A program made the translations under genes and the position numbers. A stretch of 64,000 bases of DNA from Caprimulgus europaeus (lineage: Eukaryota; Chordata; Aves; Caprimulgiformes; Caprimulgidae). The DNA is taken from NCBI GenBank assembly GCA_907165065.1, contig OU015539.1, positions 19,211,293-19,275,292 on the forward strand, in the 5' to 3' direction. Of the stretch, positions 1 through 12,400 are shown in pieces. The notes below the pieces were generated by a model. That model had not been told where the DNA came from. It ran no database searches and saw nothing but the letters and a program-made list of their open reading frames with translations. The first letter of the stretch is position 1. Every line of letters begins with the position of its first letter.

Positions 1-3000
1 ACACCTCCATCACCAGTGTTCCTCCTTGTGCAGCTACCTCCTTCCCCTGGCAGCTAACAGACCCCTGCCCACCACACATGGCTCTTTGGCTGCTCTTCAC
101 TTCTGTGTCCCATTCAAACGGCACAAGTCTGAACCTGTGTCCGTGTAAACTCAACTGGAGGAGGTGGTTTGCCTGCAACGAGGAGGAACAAAGGGGAATG
201 AAGGCAGGATCGAGGAGCACAGCGGGGGAGCTCGTGGGGGTGTGCTGATCCAGGACAGCCCCGTGGGACCCGGGGCAGTGTGTGAAACCTTGGCTGCAAC
301 TGCAAGGAGAGCCCAGAGATGTGATGGGACTGCGGGCTGGATCGGTGGGATAAAGTCCCACTTTATTACCCCAACATGAGACAAGACAGCGCTTAAAATG
401 AATTTTTTACATCTGAGGCGAGGGTTTCAGAGAGGTCCTGCAGGAGCAGCGATATGTGGAGCAGACGGGAGCGCTGTGGCCATCAACCATGCCTTTACCT
501 GATGGGAGAGTGGGGATCCAGCCCTTCCCCTGGGGCCTTCCAGGGCTTGACACTTGTCTCCTGGGCCTTTGCCTGCGCTTGGGCTTTCTTGCGGGACAAG
601 GCAGCGCTCAGCCAGTCCTCCTCCTCCCGGGGGTCGGCTTTAGCCACTGCCTCCTCTGCAGCCAGGAGCTGCCTGGCGGGGCTGGACCGCCCGGCTGTGG
701 CAGGGCTGGGGTATCTCACTGCGGGACTGGCCTTCGCTGCACACGGCGGCTCCAAATCCATCACATCATCCTCCAAACCCAACCAGTCACCTGCAGCTCT
801 GCCGCCCCGCACAGGTCTCCGGCTGGCTGGAGCAGGAGGTTTGGAGCGGGACTCCGGTTTTGGGTCGCTGCTGTTCTCAGCGGAAAACCTGCTGGAGTAG
901 AAGCAGTCGCGTACCTGCCAGCGAGGGGACGCGGGGAACCCTGCCTGCTCCGCCGCAGGGGCGGCACGGCTGGAGCAGCAGACACACACAGAGCACCGTA
1001 CCTCACTGCCTGCCTTCTTGACAACCGGCCCTTGGACATGGAGGCCACCGTGGGCTGGTATTCTCCAAAGACAAAATCCTCCTTGTCCCAGCCCTCTTCC
1101 TTCTCTGTTCAGACAAGCAGCCTGGAGTCAGCACCAAGAGGAGCAGCCGGCTGCAAAGGCACCAGCCCTCCTCCTCCCATGCATTTCCCACTGGGATTGC
1201 TGCCTCTGGGAAAACACAGCTGGAAACAACTTCCCTGGAAAGCCACGAGCAATGTGCCTCCTCGGTGTGGCTGGGAAAAGGGTCTCTGTTGGGACACAGC
1301 CCACAACAGAAAGGGTATTTCCCCTGCAAGGGCATTAGAAATCAATCTCGCTCTCCCAGGCGAAGGCTGTCACCTCTGCAGCCCCTCCCAGCGTCCCTCA
1401 CCCAGCTGTGCTCACCTGGCTGCCTTTGCTGCTTCTTACCTGGTCTCAATCCCCTGCGCCCTCCCATGCCTGGCTGTCCCAGGGTTTTGGCCACGGAGCC
1501 TTGTCCCAGCAACTCATCCAGCTTGGAGCGGGCTGGCAGCAGCTCCTCTCTGTTGGGGACAAAGCAGCAGGTGGGTTTCTCTGAGAGGCAGGGCTGTTCC
1601 TCATCCTTGCCAGGATGCTCCTGCTCTTCCCTGCAAAACCAGGCTGCACTTGCCCCTTTCTGGGACCCACAGGCAGAAGCTCCAGCATCCCCCACCCAGC
1701 ACGGTGGCACCAGCTCAGTGCACAAGCCATTGCCTGCTGTATTGCCACCGCCCTTCATTGCCCTTACTCTTTTGCCTTCTTCCCCTGCGTCTCATCTCCT
1801 TTCGGGCCATTGCCAAATCTCAGTGCCTCCATCAGCTTGTCATCACCATCTTGAAATGTGAGCTCCTCCAGCAGCTTGCCGACATCATCATCTTCAAACA
1901 TGAGCTTCTCCCTCCTCTGGACTGGGGCCGTGGTGTGCTTGGGTGTTTGGGGTGCAGGTGGCTCTGTGGATGGGATCACACACGGCAGGAGGTTTGATCA
2001 GGACTCTTCTTTTTTTTTTTTCCTTTTTTTTTTTTAAATTAACAAGGGATCAAAGCAGCCCTGCCTGCTCTTATCTCTCAGGACCTTTCACAAAGTCATA
2101 TTTAAATAACTCTTTTCAGTAACCAAACCTCACAGCAAGTGACAAAGTGGCAACGCACTACTGCCTGCTCTGTGGCCATGCATCCACCAATGGGACACTG
2201 CTGGGTGTCACTGACACTGGGATCTCCAGCTCTGGCTAACACCAGCAGCTTTTTTAGCTTTGCAAGTCTCCAATCAGCTAATTCCTGCCTGCCTTTGCCC
2301 AAAGTCCCTGATGTAACAACGCACCTTAGACCTCGCCCTAACCTACCAGCTGCTACCTGTGTCCAGAGTGGATTTGTCGGGGTGAAAGGCAATTTTAGGG
2401 GACTATCAGACCCAGAAGCATCCCTGCTGCAGAAACAAGAGGCACGAGTGCCTGTAACACATCCACAGTGCAGTTGGGCCCCATCCTGAAGTGCCCCAGC
2501 TGTGGTTTGATGTGGAGCAGTGGTGCTCTCAGCCACCTGAATCCTGACCCACAAAACTTGCTCCCATTTGGCAACAGGCAGCACAGGCTGGATGAGGTCA
2601 AAGGATGAGCCTCCGTTCCCAGAAAGGGAAGGACAGTTCTGTACCCTTTTGCACACTGGAAACTTTCTAGCACTTGGTGAGCTGCGTCTTCATTAACTCT
2701 GTTACCAAGCTGCTCTATAAATGGCCATTCTGGTTAATGAGAGATGGAACTAGGCAGGACCTCACACAAACTAATCCAGGCTGTTGATTCATTTAATACA
2801 CAGAGGATGCATCGAGCAGCCCTGCTTGCCTTTCTCTTTGCTCTGTTCTGGTTTTTTCTCAGAGCTGCTTTTGGTGCCCGTTGGAGCTGCCTTCTTGGGA
2901 GCATCCTGCTCCTCATCAGCTAAAAGCCCTGCCAAAGGGTCCTCTAAATCTGGGAGTGACCCCGTAGGGGCAGGAAAGGGGAATAATAACAAAACAAAGA

Positions 3001-3710
3001 AAAAAAATGTTATTGGGAAGAACAGTTCTGCACCAAGCCAAGCACTATCCCCCACCACGTGCACATGGCAACAGGAGACAGTAGCTGCCCAAAGCCACGA
3101 ATGCAGGTTCTGCAGGGACCTGGGATACCCCTGTGTCTCCCTGAACTTCAAACACTCAGGAGAGTTACATTTCTGTTCAGTTTTTCCACATTTTCTTTCT
3201 GCTAGAAGAAAATGACTCAAAGTTGGAGTGCTTTAACACTCAAACACTGTTCAGGCAAAGAAAAAGGGGAGAAGAAAGCCCATCTAAATCACCTAAAGCC
3301 CATTGGTGATTTTAACAGATCTCTTTTTTACCTTTCTCAGGAGCCAGCTGCTTCCCTGCGTTTTTTACTGCTCTGCCCGAGGAGTCACACTTTCCCAGAA
3401 CAATTTGCAGGTCTGCATCGGAGGCAAGGAATTCCTGCATGCCAGGGCGAGGAGAGATCAGACAGACAAGCAAACTTGGGAAACTCCTCACCCCGTGCTC
3501 CCACCTTCCAGCCCCTGGTGTTCCTCATTTTATGCAGTGGAAGAATACATGACCAACTCCTCCTGGTGTCCCCCTCACTGGAAACCCCCTGTGCCTTGAT
3601 TCCTTTGCTGAGATGCTGCTGCCCCACGGAGATGTGTCAGGAACACCCAAGCCATCGCTTTAGGTAAGGGTCCTTCCGACGACACTCCATCCGGAGCGCA
3701 CCCAGGAAGG
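1..3710 (-). pseudogene. FBF1: Array unit U1 (partial): FBF1 exons L0-A3
   Basis: Exons in transcription order: L0 3332-3412, L1 2830-2949, L2 1768-1963, A1 1440-1549, A2 1002-1104, A3 499-888; A4 and A5 would lie beyond the window. All have AG acceptors and GT donors, except that L1 appears to use a GC donor. The phases close: L0 ends with one base of a codon and L1 starts with two, and so on through A3. Landmarks are DLQIVLGKCD in L0, LEDPLAGLLADEEQDAPKK in L1, KLMFEDDD in L2, SKLDELLGQG in A1, FVFGEYQPTVAS in A2, and DWLGLEDD and EEDWLSAALSRKK in A3. These correspond in order to the human FBF1 N-terminal half. No start codon or promoter belongs to the unit, so it is an exon block and not a gene. 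Confidence 0.85.
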
Positions 3711-6700
3711 CTCCACTGGGAGACAGCACGTGTCCTGCCATCAGGGCAGGGCGAGGGGGCCCAGCTACAGGAGAAGTGGAGGCTTCAAAGACCAAGCAGG
3801 AGCTCAAGAGCTGCCCTCTCTGTCAGAGGCTCTGACTCCCCTTCAGTTGCCTAGAAACATTTTCAGAGCATCCTCACCACAATATTGGGGAAAGCCAGCT
3901 GAAGAAAAAGTCCTTTACAACTGGAGCCTCTGTTGTCTCATCGATACAATACACACGTGCCTGGGGAACTATGTCAATGCTGCTCAGGCAATGCAGGCTT
4001 GCAAACACACATCATTCACAAAGGATCCACAGCACGTGCGCTTGGGTCCAATAAATGCAACTCGTGATATCTAAGGGCTCTCTAAACACTCTGCTTCCAT
4101 GAACATGGGCTCCCAGAGATGCAAAGCAGGGCACAACCTTCCTCCTGCCAAGCCAGCACGGACAGAGCCTTGGATGCTGGTGAGTTGGCAGGCAATGGCT
4201 TGCAGTCACCACCCTGACCCTGCACCTCTTGGGGACGTGGGACCAGCAGACCTACCTGAGCGAGCGGGGCAGGGGCCTGTGTCTCCTGCTCTCCTGGGAA
4301 CAAGGCTGTGGGGATTGAAAATGGAACAAGTCTGTGATTCAGACATGGCAGTGGGACCCAGCCCCTCCCAGAAGGATGAGGGCCTGGGTCTCCTGGGCAG
4401 AGCAGGAAGGGTCTTGCTCCACTCCAGCAGCTGGCAATGGGGACGGAGGCTCAGACAGGCACCAGTCCGTACCCGCAGCCCTACCCAACCCCACGCAGAA
4501 CCGAGGGACTCTGCTCTGCAGAGTAAGTGTGGGGGCAAACCACGGCATGCTCCTCCACCCCCATCTCCTAGGGAGGCGGCTGGCTCCTCTCAGCCACTTT
4601 CAATGGCCTCTGGGCTGGTGCACAGCCTCAGCCCAGGGCAGGAGGGGGTCTTCCAGCGCAGAGCACTAGTGGGACGAGTGTGGGGACAGCAGGAGGGGAG
4701 CGGGAGAGAGAAGGGACAGCAAGAACTTACGCTCACCCATGGCTCAGAAAGAGCAAGTCTCTTGCAGCCCTCTGAAACCCCAAAGCAGCACTGCTGAGCT
4801 CAGCACGGCCCAGCACCATGTCCCCACCACACCATGCAATGGGGACAGTGGGATCCTGCAGCTGGGCAGACCGCTCTGACAATGGGCAGTCAAAGCCTGG
4901 GCAGCATTCACATGGCCAAAGGTGATGATGCAGCTCCTGCCTTGCTGGTTTGGTTTGGTTTGGTTTGGTTTGGTTTGGTTTGGTTTGGTTTGGTTTGGTT
5001 TGGTTTTTTTTGGCGGGGCAGGGGGACCCTCTCTGCATACTGCTGCCCAAATTGTGCAAGCACAGGAAACGCACCCAGGACGCTGGCGTGTCCAGAGGGA
5101 TCCCCCTTTGCAGCATCCGACGAGCGAGCTGAGGGTTGTTTTGCGGTGCTGAGCCAAGGGACTGGCTGCCTGCGTGGGCACAGAGACACGAGTGATGCAC
5201 AGTGGCGTCACAGCTCGGGGAGCGGTGCACAGACATTCTCCTGCTTGGCATTTGTTTCAGTTTAAAGCTGGGCTGTCTCACTGTGATCAAACAGGCAAAG
5301 CCTGATGATCCTTCGGAGCTGCCTTCCCTCCCAGTGACAGAGGTCCCACAGCAAAGTGATCACTGCTGGCTACCAGCCCTCCCCGTTCCCCCATCTCACC
5401 CACTTCCCACAGGACGTCTCGCCCTTGGAGGAGGCCCAAAAGGCGAAGGAGGCCTTACCCGGACCCGTCTGCGCTCGCTGCCTTGTCCTGCAGGGCAGCT
5501 GCCTGCTGCGGGGCTCCCGTGGAGGCGGCTGGCTGGCTGCAAGCAAAAAGCATCCTATGCAGGAGAGCCGAGGAAGGGATGAAAGACAAATCCTTTCCCC
5601 CAACACCACTTGCTGCCTCGCAGGTCAAAGCCTCTGTCCTGCTCAGCTGCGGCAGGATTCAGCCTTTTGGCTGCAGAGGGAGCAAAGACACCTCAACACC
5701 TCCATCACCAGTGTTCCTCCTTGTGCAGCTACCTCCTTCCCCTGGCAGCTAACAGACCCCTGCCCACCACACATGGCTCTTTGGCTGCTCTTCACTTCTG
5801 TGTCGCATTCAAACGGCACAAGTCTGAACCTGTGTCCGTGTAAACTCAACTGGAGGAGGTGGTTTGCCTGCAACGAGGAGGAACAAAGGGGAATGAAGGC
5901 AGGATCGAGGAGCACAGCGGGGGAGCTCGTGGGGGTGTGCTGATCCAGGACAGCCCCGTGGGACCCGGGGCAGTGTGTGAAACCTTGGCTGCAACTGCAA
6001 GGAGAGCCCAGAGATGTGATGGGACTGCGGGCTGGATCGGTGGGATAAAGTCCCACTTTATTACCCCAACATGAGACAAGACAGCGCTTAAAATGAATTT
6101 TTTACATCTGAGGCGAGGGTTTCAGAGAGGTCCTGCAGGAGCAGCGATATGTGGAGCAGACGGGAGCGCTGTGGCCATCAACCATGCCTTTACCTGATGG
6201 GAGAGTGGGGATCCAGCCCTTCCCCTGGGGCCTTCCAGGGCTTGACACTTGTCTCCTGGGCCTTTGCCTGCGCTTGGGCTTTCTTGCGGGACAAGGCAGC
6301 GCTCAGCCAGTCCTCCTCCTCCCGGGGGTCGGCTTTAGCCACTGCCTCCTCTGCAGCCAGGAGCTGCCTGGCGGGGCTGGACCGCCCGGCTGTGGCAGGG
6401 CTGGGGTATCTCACTGCGGGACTGGCCTTCGCTGCACACGGCGGCTCCAAATCCATCACATCATCCTCCAAACCCAACCAGTCACCTGCAGCTCTGCCGC
6501 CCCGCACAGGTCTCCGGCTGGCTGGAGCAGGAGGTTTGGAGCGGGACTCCGGTTTTGGGTCGCTGCTGTTCTCAGTGGAAAACCTGCTGGAGTAGAAGCA
6601 GTCGCGTACCTGCCAGCGAGGGGACGCGGGGAACCCTGCCTGCTCCGCCGCAGGGGCGGCACGGCTGGAGCAGCAGACACACACAGAGCACCGTACCTCA

Positions 6701-9406
6701 CTGCCTGCCTTCTTGACAACCGGCCCTTGGACATGGAGGCCACCGTGGGCTGGTATTCTCCAAAGACAAAATCCTCCTTGTCCCAGCCCTCTTCCTTCTC
6801 TGTTCAGACAAGCAGCCTGGAGTCAGCACCAAGAGGAGCAGCCGGCTGCAAAGGCACCAGCCCTCCTCCTCCCATGCATTTCCCACTGGGATTGCTGCCT
6901 CTGGGAAAACACAGCTGGAAACAACTTCCCTGGAAAGCCACGAGCAATGTGCCTCCTCGGTGTGGCTGGGAAAAGGGTCTCTGTTGGGACACAGCCCACA
7001 ACAGAAAGGGTATTTCCCCTGCAAGGGCATTAGAAATCAATCTCGCTCTCCCAGGCGAAGGCTGTCACCTCTGCAGCCCCTCCCAGCGTCCCTCACCCAG
7101 CTGTGCTCACCTGGCTGCCTTTGCTGCTTCTTACCTGGTCTCAATCCCCTGCGCCCTCCCATGCCTGGCTGTCCCAGGGTTTTGGCCACGGAGCCTTGTC
7201 CCAGCAACTCATCCAGCTTGGAGCGGGCTGGCAGCAGCTCCTCTCTGTTGGGGACAAAGCAGCAGGTGGGTTTCTCTGAGAGGCAGGGCTGTTCCTCATC
7301 CTTGCCAGGATGCTCCTGCTCTTCCCTGCAAAACCAGGCTGCACTTGCCCCTTTCTGGGACCCACAGGCAGAAGCTCCAGCATCCCCCACCCAGCACGGT
7401 GGCACCAGCTCAGTGCACAAGCCATTGCCTGCTGTATTGCCACCGCCCTTCATTGCCCTTACTCTTTTGCCTTCTTCCCCTGCGTCTCATCTCCTTTCGG
7501 GCCATTGCCAAATCTCAGTGCCTCCATCAGCTTGTCATCACCATCTTGAAATGTGAGCTCCTCCAGCAGCTTGCCGACATCATCATCTTCAAACATGAGC
7601 TTCTCCCTCCTCTGGACTGGGGCCGTGGTGTGCTTGGGTGTTTGGGGTGCAGGTGGCTCTGTGGATGGGATCACACACGGCAGGAGGTTTGATCAGGACT
7701 CTTCTTTTTTTTTTTTTCCTTTTTTTTTTTTAAATTAACAAGGGATCAAAGCAGCCCTGCCTGCTCTTATCTCTCAGGACCTTTCACAAAGTCATATTTA
7801 AATAACTCTTTTCAGTAACCAAACCTCACAGCAAGTGACAAAGTGGCAACGCACTACTGCCTGCTCTGTGGCCATGCATCCACCAATGGGACACTGCTGG
7901 GTGTCACTGACACTGGGATCTCCAGCTCTGGCTAACACCAGCAGCTTTTTTAGCTTTGCAAGTCTCCAATCAGCTAATTCCTGCCTGCCTTTGCCCAAAG
8001 TCCCTGATGTAACAACGCACCTTAGACCTCGCCCTAACCTACCAGCTGCTACCTGTGTCCAGAGTGGATTTGTCGGGGTGAAAGGCAATTTTAGGGGACT
8101 ATCAGACCCAGAAGCATCCCTGCTGCAGAAACAAGAGGCACGAGTGCCTGTAACACATCCACAGTGCAGTTGGGCCCCATCCTGAAGTGCCCCAGCTGTG
8201 GTTTGATGTGGAGCAGTGGTGCTCTCAGCCACCTGAATCCTGACCCACAAAACTTGCTCCCATTTGGCAACAGGCAGCACAGGCTGGATGAGGTCAAAGG
8301 ATGAGCCTCCGTTCCCAGAAAGGGAAGGACAGTTCTGTACCCTTTTGCACACTGGAAACTTTCTAGCACTTGGTGAGCTGCGTCTTCATTAACTCTGTTA
8401 CCAAGCTGCTCTATAAATGGCCATTCTGGTTAATGAGAGATGGAACTAGGCAGGACCTCACACAAACTAATCCAGGCTGTTGATTCATTTAATACACAGA
8501 GGATGCATCGAGCAGCCCTGCTTGCCTTTCTCTTTGCTCTGTTCTGGTTTTTTCTCAGAGCTGCTTTTGGTGCCCGTTGGAGCTGCCTTCTTGGGAGCAT
8601 CCTGCTCCTCATCAGCTAAAAGCCCTGCCAAAGGGTCCTCTAAATCTGGGAGTGACCCCGTAGGGGCAGGAAAGGGGAATAATAACAAAACAAAGAAAAA
8701 AAATGTTATTGGGAAGAACAGTTCTGCACCAAGCCAAGCACTATCCCCCACCACGTGCACATGGCAACAGGAGACAGTAGCTGCCCAAAGCCACGAATGC
8801 AGGTTCTGCAGGGACCTGGGATACCCCTGTGTCTCCCTGAACTTCAAACACTCAGGAGAGTTACATTTCTGTTCAGTTTTTCCACATTTTCTTTCTGCTA
8901 GAAGAAAATGACTCAAAGTTGGAGTGCTTTAACACTCAAACACTGTTCAGGCAAAGAAAAAGGGGAGAAGAAAGCCCATCTAAATCACCTAAAGCCCATT
9001 GGTGATTTTAACAGATCTCTTTTTTACCTTTCTCAGGAGCCAGCTGCTTCCCTGCGTTTTTTACTGCTCTGCCCGAGGAGTCACACTTTCCCAGAACAAT
9101 TTGCAGGTCTGCATCGGAGGCAAGGAATTCCTGCATGCCAGGGCGAGGAGAGATCAGACAGACAAGCAAACTTGGGAAACTCCTCACCCCGTGCTCCCAC
9201 CTTCCAGCCCCTGGTGTTCCTCATTTTATGCAGTGGAAGAATACATGACCAACTCCTCCTGGTGTCCCCCTCACTGGAAACCCCCTGTGCCTTGATTCCT
9301 TTGCTGAGATGCTGCTGCCCCACGGAGATGTGTCAGGAACACCCAAGCCATCGCTTTAGGTAAGGGTCCTTCCGACGACACTCCATCCGGAGCGCACCCA
9401 GGAAGG
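3711..9406 (-). pseudogene. FBF1: Array unit U2: FBF1 exons L0-A5
   Basis: Exons: L0 9028-9108, L1 8526-8645, L2 7463-7658, A1 7135-7244, A2 6697-6799, A3 6194-6583, A4 5459-5536, A5 4731-4793 (tentative). A4 follows A3 in phase (AG then C) and reads SQPAASTGAPQQ. A5 follows A4 in phase, but its last in-frame codon before the strong GTAAGT donor is TGA; an alternative donor six bases earlier would avoid it. A3 encodes FSTENSS here, where U1, U4 and U5 have FSAENSS. The stretch 3711-4730 must hold any further exon leading to the C-terminal part in a normal gene, but I could not resolve one. Confidence 0.82.
4947..5005 (+). repeat. GGTTT microsatellite, about 12 repeats (U2)
   Basis: A GGTTT run followed by a T-run lies between exons A4 and A5. 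It gives spurious open frames of WFGLV repeats on plus and QTKPN repeats on minus. Confidence 0.95.
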
Positions 9407-12400
9407 CTCCACTGGGAGACAGCACGTGTCCTGCCATCAGGGCAGGGCGAGGGGGCCCAGCTACAGGAGAAGTGGAGGCTTCAAAGACCAAGCAGGAGCT
9501 CAAGAGCTGCCCTCTCTGTCAGAGGCTCTGACTCCCCTTCAGTTGCCTAGAAACATTTTCAGAGCATCCTCACCACAATATTGGGGAAAGCCAGCTGAAG
9601 AAAAAGTCCTTTACAACTGGAGCCTCTGTTGTCTCATCGATACAATACACACGTGCCTGGGGAACTATGTCAATGCTGCTCAGGCAATGCAGGCTTGCAA
9701 ACACACATCATTCACAAAGGATCCACAGCACGTGCGCTTGGGTCCAATAAATGCAACTCGTGATATCTCAGGGCTCTCTAAACACTCTGCTTCCGTGAAC
9801 ATGGGCTCCCAGAGATGCAAAGCAGGGCACAACCTTCCTCCTGCCAAGCCAGCACGGACAGAGCCTTGGATGCTGGTGAGTTGGCAGGCAATGGCTTGCA
9901 GTCACCACCCTGACCCTGCACCTCTTGGGGACGTGGGACCAGCAGACCTACCTGAGCGAGCGGGGCAGGGGCCTGTGTCTCCTGCTCTCCTGGGAACAAG
10001 GCTGTGGGGATTGAAAATGGAACAAGTCTGTGATTCAGACATGGCAGTGGGACCCAGCCCCTCCCAGAAGGATGAGGGCCTGGGTCTCCTGGGCAGAGCA
10101 GGAAGGGTCTTGCTCCACTCCAGCAGCTGGCAATGGGGACGGAGGCTCAGACAGGCACCAGTCCGTACCCGCAGCCCTACCCAACCCCACGCAGAACCGA
10201 GGGACTCTGCTCTGCAGAGTAAGTGTGGGGGCAAACCACGGCATGCTCCTCCACCCCCATCTCCTAGGGAGGCGGCTGGCTCCTCTCAGCCACTTTCAAT
10301 GGCCTCTGGGCTGGTGCACAGCCTCAGCCCAGGGCAGGAGGGGGTCTTCCAGCGCAGAGCACTAGTGGGACGAGTGTGGGGACAGCAGGAGGGGAGCGGG
10401 AGAGAGAAGGGACAGCAAGAACTTACGCTCACCCATGGCTCAGAAAGAGCAAGTCTCTTGCAGCCCTCTGAAACCCCAAAGCAGCACTGCTGAGCTCAGC
10501 ACGGCCCAGCACCATGTCCCCACCACACCATGCAATGGGGACAGTGGGATCCTGCAGCTGGGCAGACCGCTCTGACAATGGGCAGTCAAAGCCTGGGCAG
10601 CATTCACATGGCCAAAGGTGATGATGCAGCTCCTGCCTTGCTGGTTTGGTTTGGTTTGGTTTGGTTTGGTTTGGTTTGGTTTGGTTTGGTTTGGTTTGGT
10701 TTGGTTTGGTTTGGTTTGGTTTTTTTTGGTGGGGCAGGGGGACCCTCTCTGCATACTGCTGCCCAAATTGTGCAAGCACAGGAAACGCACCCAGGACGCT
10801 GGCGTGTCCAGAGGGATCCCCCTTTGCAGCATCCGACGAGCGAGCTGAGGGTTGTTTTGCGGTGCTGAGCCAAGGGACTGGCTGCCTGCGTGGGCACAGA
10901 GACACGAGTGATGCACAGTGGCGTCACAGCTCGGGGAGCGGTGCACAGACATTCTCCTGCTTGGCATTTGTTTCAGTTTAAAGCTGGGCTGTCTCACTGT
11001 GATCAAACAGGCAAAGCCTGATGATCCTTCGGAGCTGCCTTCCCTCCCAGTGACAGAGGTCCCACAGCAAAGTGATCACTGCTGGCTACCAGCCCTCCCC
11101 GTTCCCCCATCTCACCCACTTCCCACAGGACGTCTCGCCCTTGGAGGAGGCCCAAAAGGCGAAGGAGGCCTTACCCGGACCCGTCTGCGCTCGCTGCCTT
11201 GTCCTGCAGGGCAGCTGCCTGCTGCGGGGCTCCCGTGGAGGCGGCTGGCTGGCTGCAAGCAAAAAGCATCCTATGCAGGAGAGCCGAGGAAGGGATGAAA
11301 GACAAATCCTTTCCCCCAACACCACTCGCTGCCTCGCAGGTCAAAGCCTCTGTCCTGCTCAGCTGCGGCAGGATTCAGCCTTTTGGCTGCAGAGGGAGCA
11401 AAGACACCTCAACACCTCCATCACCAGTGTTCCTCCTTGTGCAGCTACCTCCTTCCCCTGGCAGCTAACAGACCCCTGCCCACCACACATGGCTCTTTGG
11501 CTGCTCTTCACTTCTGTGTCCCATTCAAACGGCACAAGTCTGAACCTGTGTCCGTGTAAACTCAACTGGAGGAGGTGGTTTGCCTGCAACGAGGAGGAAC
11601 AAAGGGGAATGAAGGCAGGATCGAGGAGCACAGCGGGGGAGCTCGTGGGGGTGTGCTGATCCAGGACAGCCCCGTGGGACCCGGGGCAGTGTGTGAAACC
11701 TTGGCTGCAACTGCAAGGAGAGCCCAGAGATGTGATGGGACTGCGGGCTGGATCGGTGGGATAAAGTCCCACTTTATTACCCCAACATGAGACAAGACAG
11801 CGCTTAAAATGAATTTTTTACATCTGAGGCGAGGGTTTCAGAGAGGTCCTGCAGGAGCAGCGATATGTGGAGCAGACGGGAGCGCTGTGGCCATCAACCA
11901 TGCCTTTACCTGATGGGAGAGTGGGGATCCAGCCCTTCCCCTGGGGCCTTCCAGGGCTTGACACTTGTCTCCTGGGCCTTTGCCTGCGCTTGGGCTTTCT
12001 TGCGGGACAAGGCAGCGCTCAGCCAGTCCTCCTCCTCCCGGGGGTCGGCTTTAGCCACTGCCTCCTCTGCAGCCAGGAGCTGCCTGGCGGGGCTGGACCG
12101 CCCGGCTGTGGCAGGGCTGGGGTATCTCACTGCGGGACTGGCCTTCGCTGCACACGGCGGCTCCAAATCCATCACATCATCCTCCAAACCCAACCAGTCA
12201 CCTGCAGCTCTGCCGCCCCGCACAGGTCTCCGGCTGGCTGGAGCAGGAGGTTTGGAGCGGGACTCCGGTTTTGGGTCGCTGCTGTTCTCAGTGGAAAACC
12301 TGCTGGAGTAGAAGCAGTCGCGTACCTGCCAGCGAGGGGACGTGGGGAACCCTGCCTGCTCCGCCGCAGGGGCGGCACGGCTGGAGCAGCAGACACACAC

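Noticed and set aside
456-1997. 513-codon plus-strand open frame, repeated at 6151, 11867 and 17517
   Set aside because: It lies antisense to FBF1 exons A1-A3, part of L2 and their introns. It persists only because the units are near identical, and it has no recognisable domain.
4922-5152. WFGLV or QTKPN repeat proteins over the microsatellite
   Set aside because: Five-base repeats are open in several frames on both strands. The number of repeats varies freely and nothing supports translation.
9426-10493. 355-codon plus-strand open frame in U3
   Set aside because: Broken by a single base in U2 and U5, antisense to intron sequence and A5, and without family similarity.
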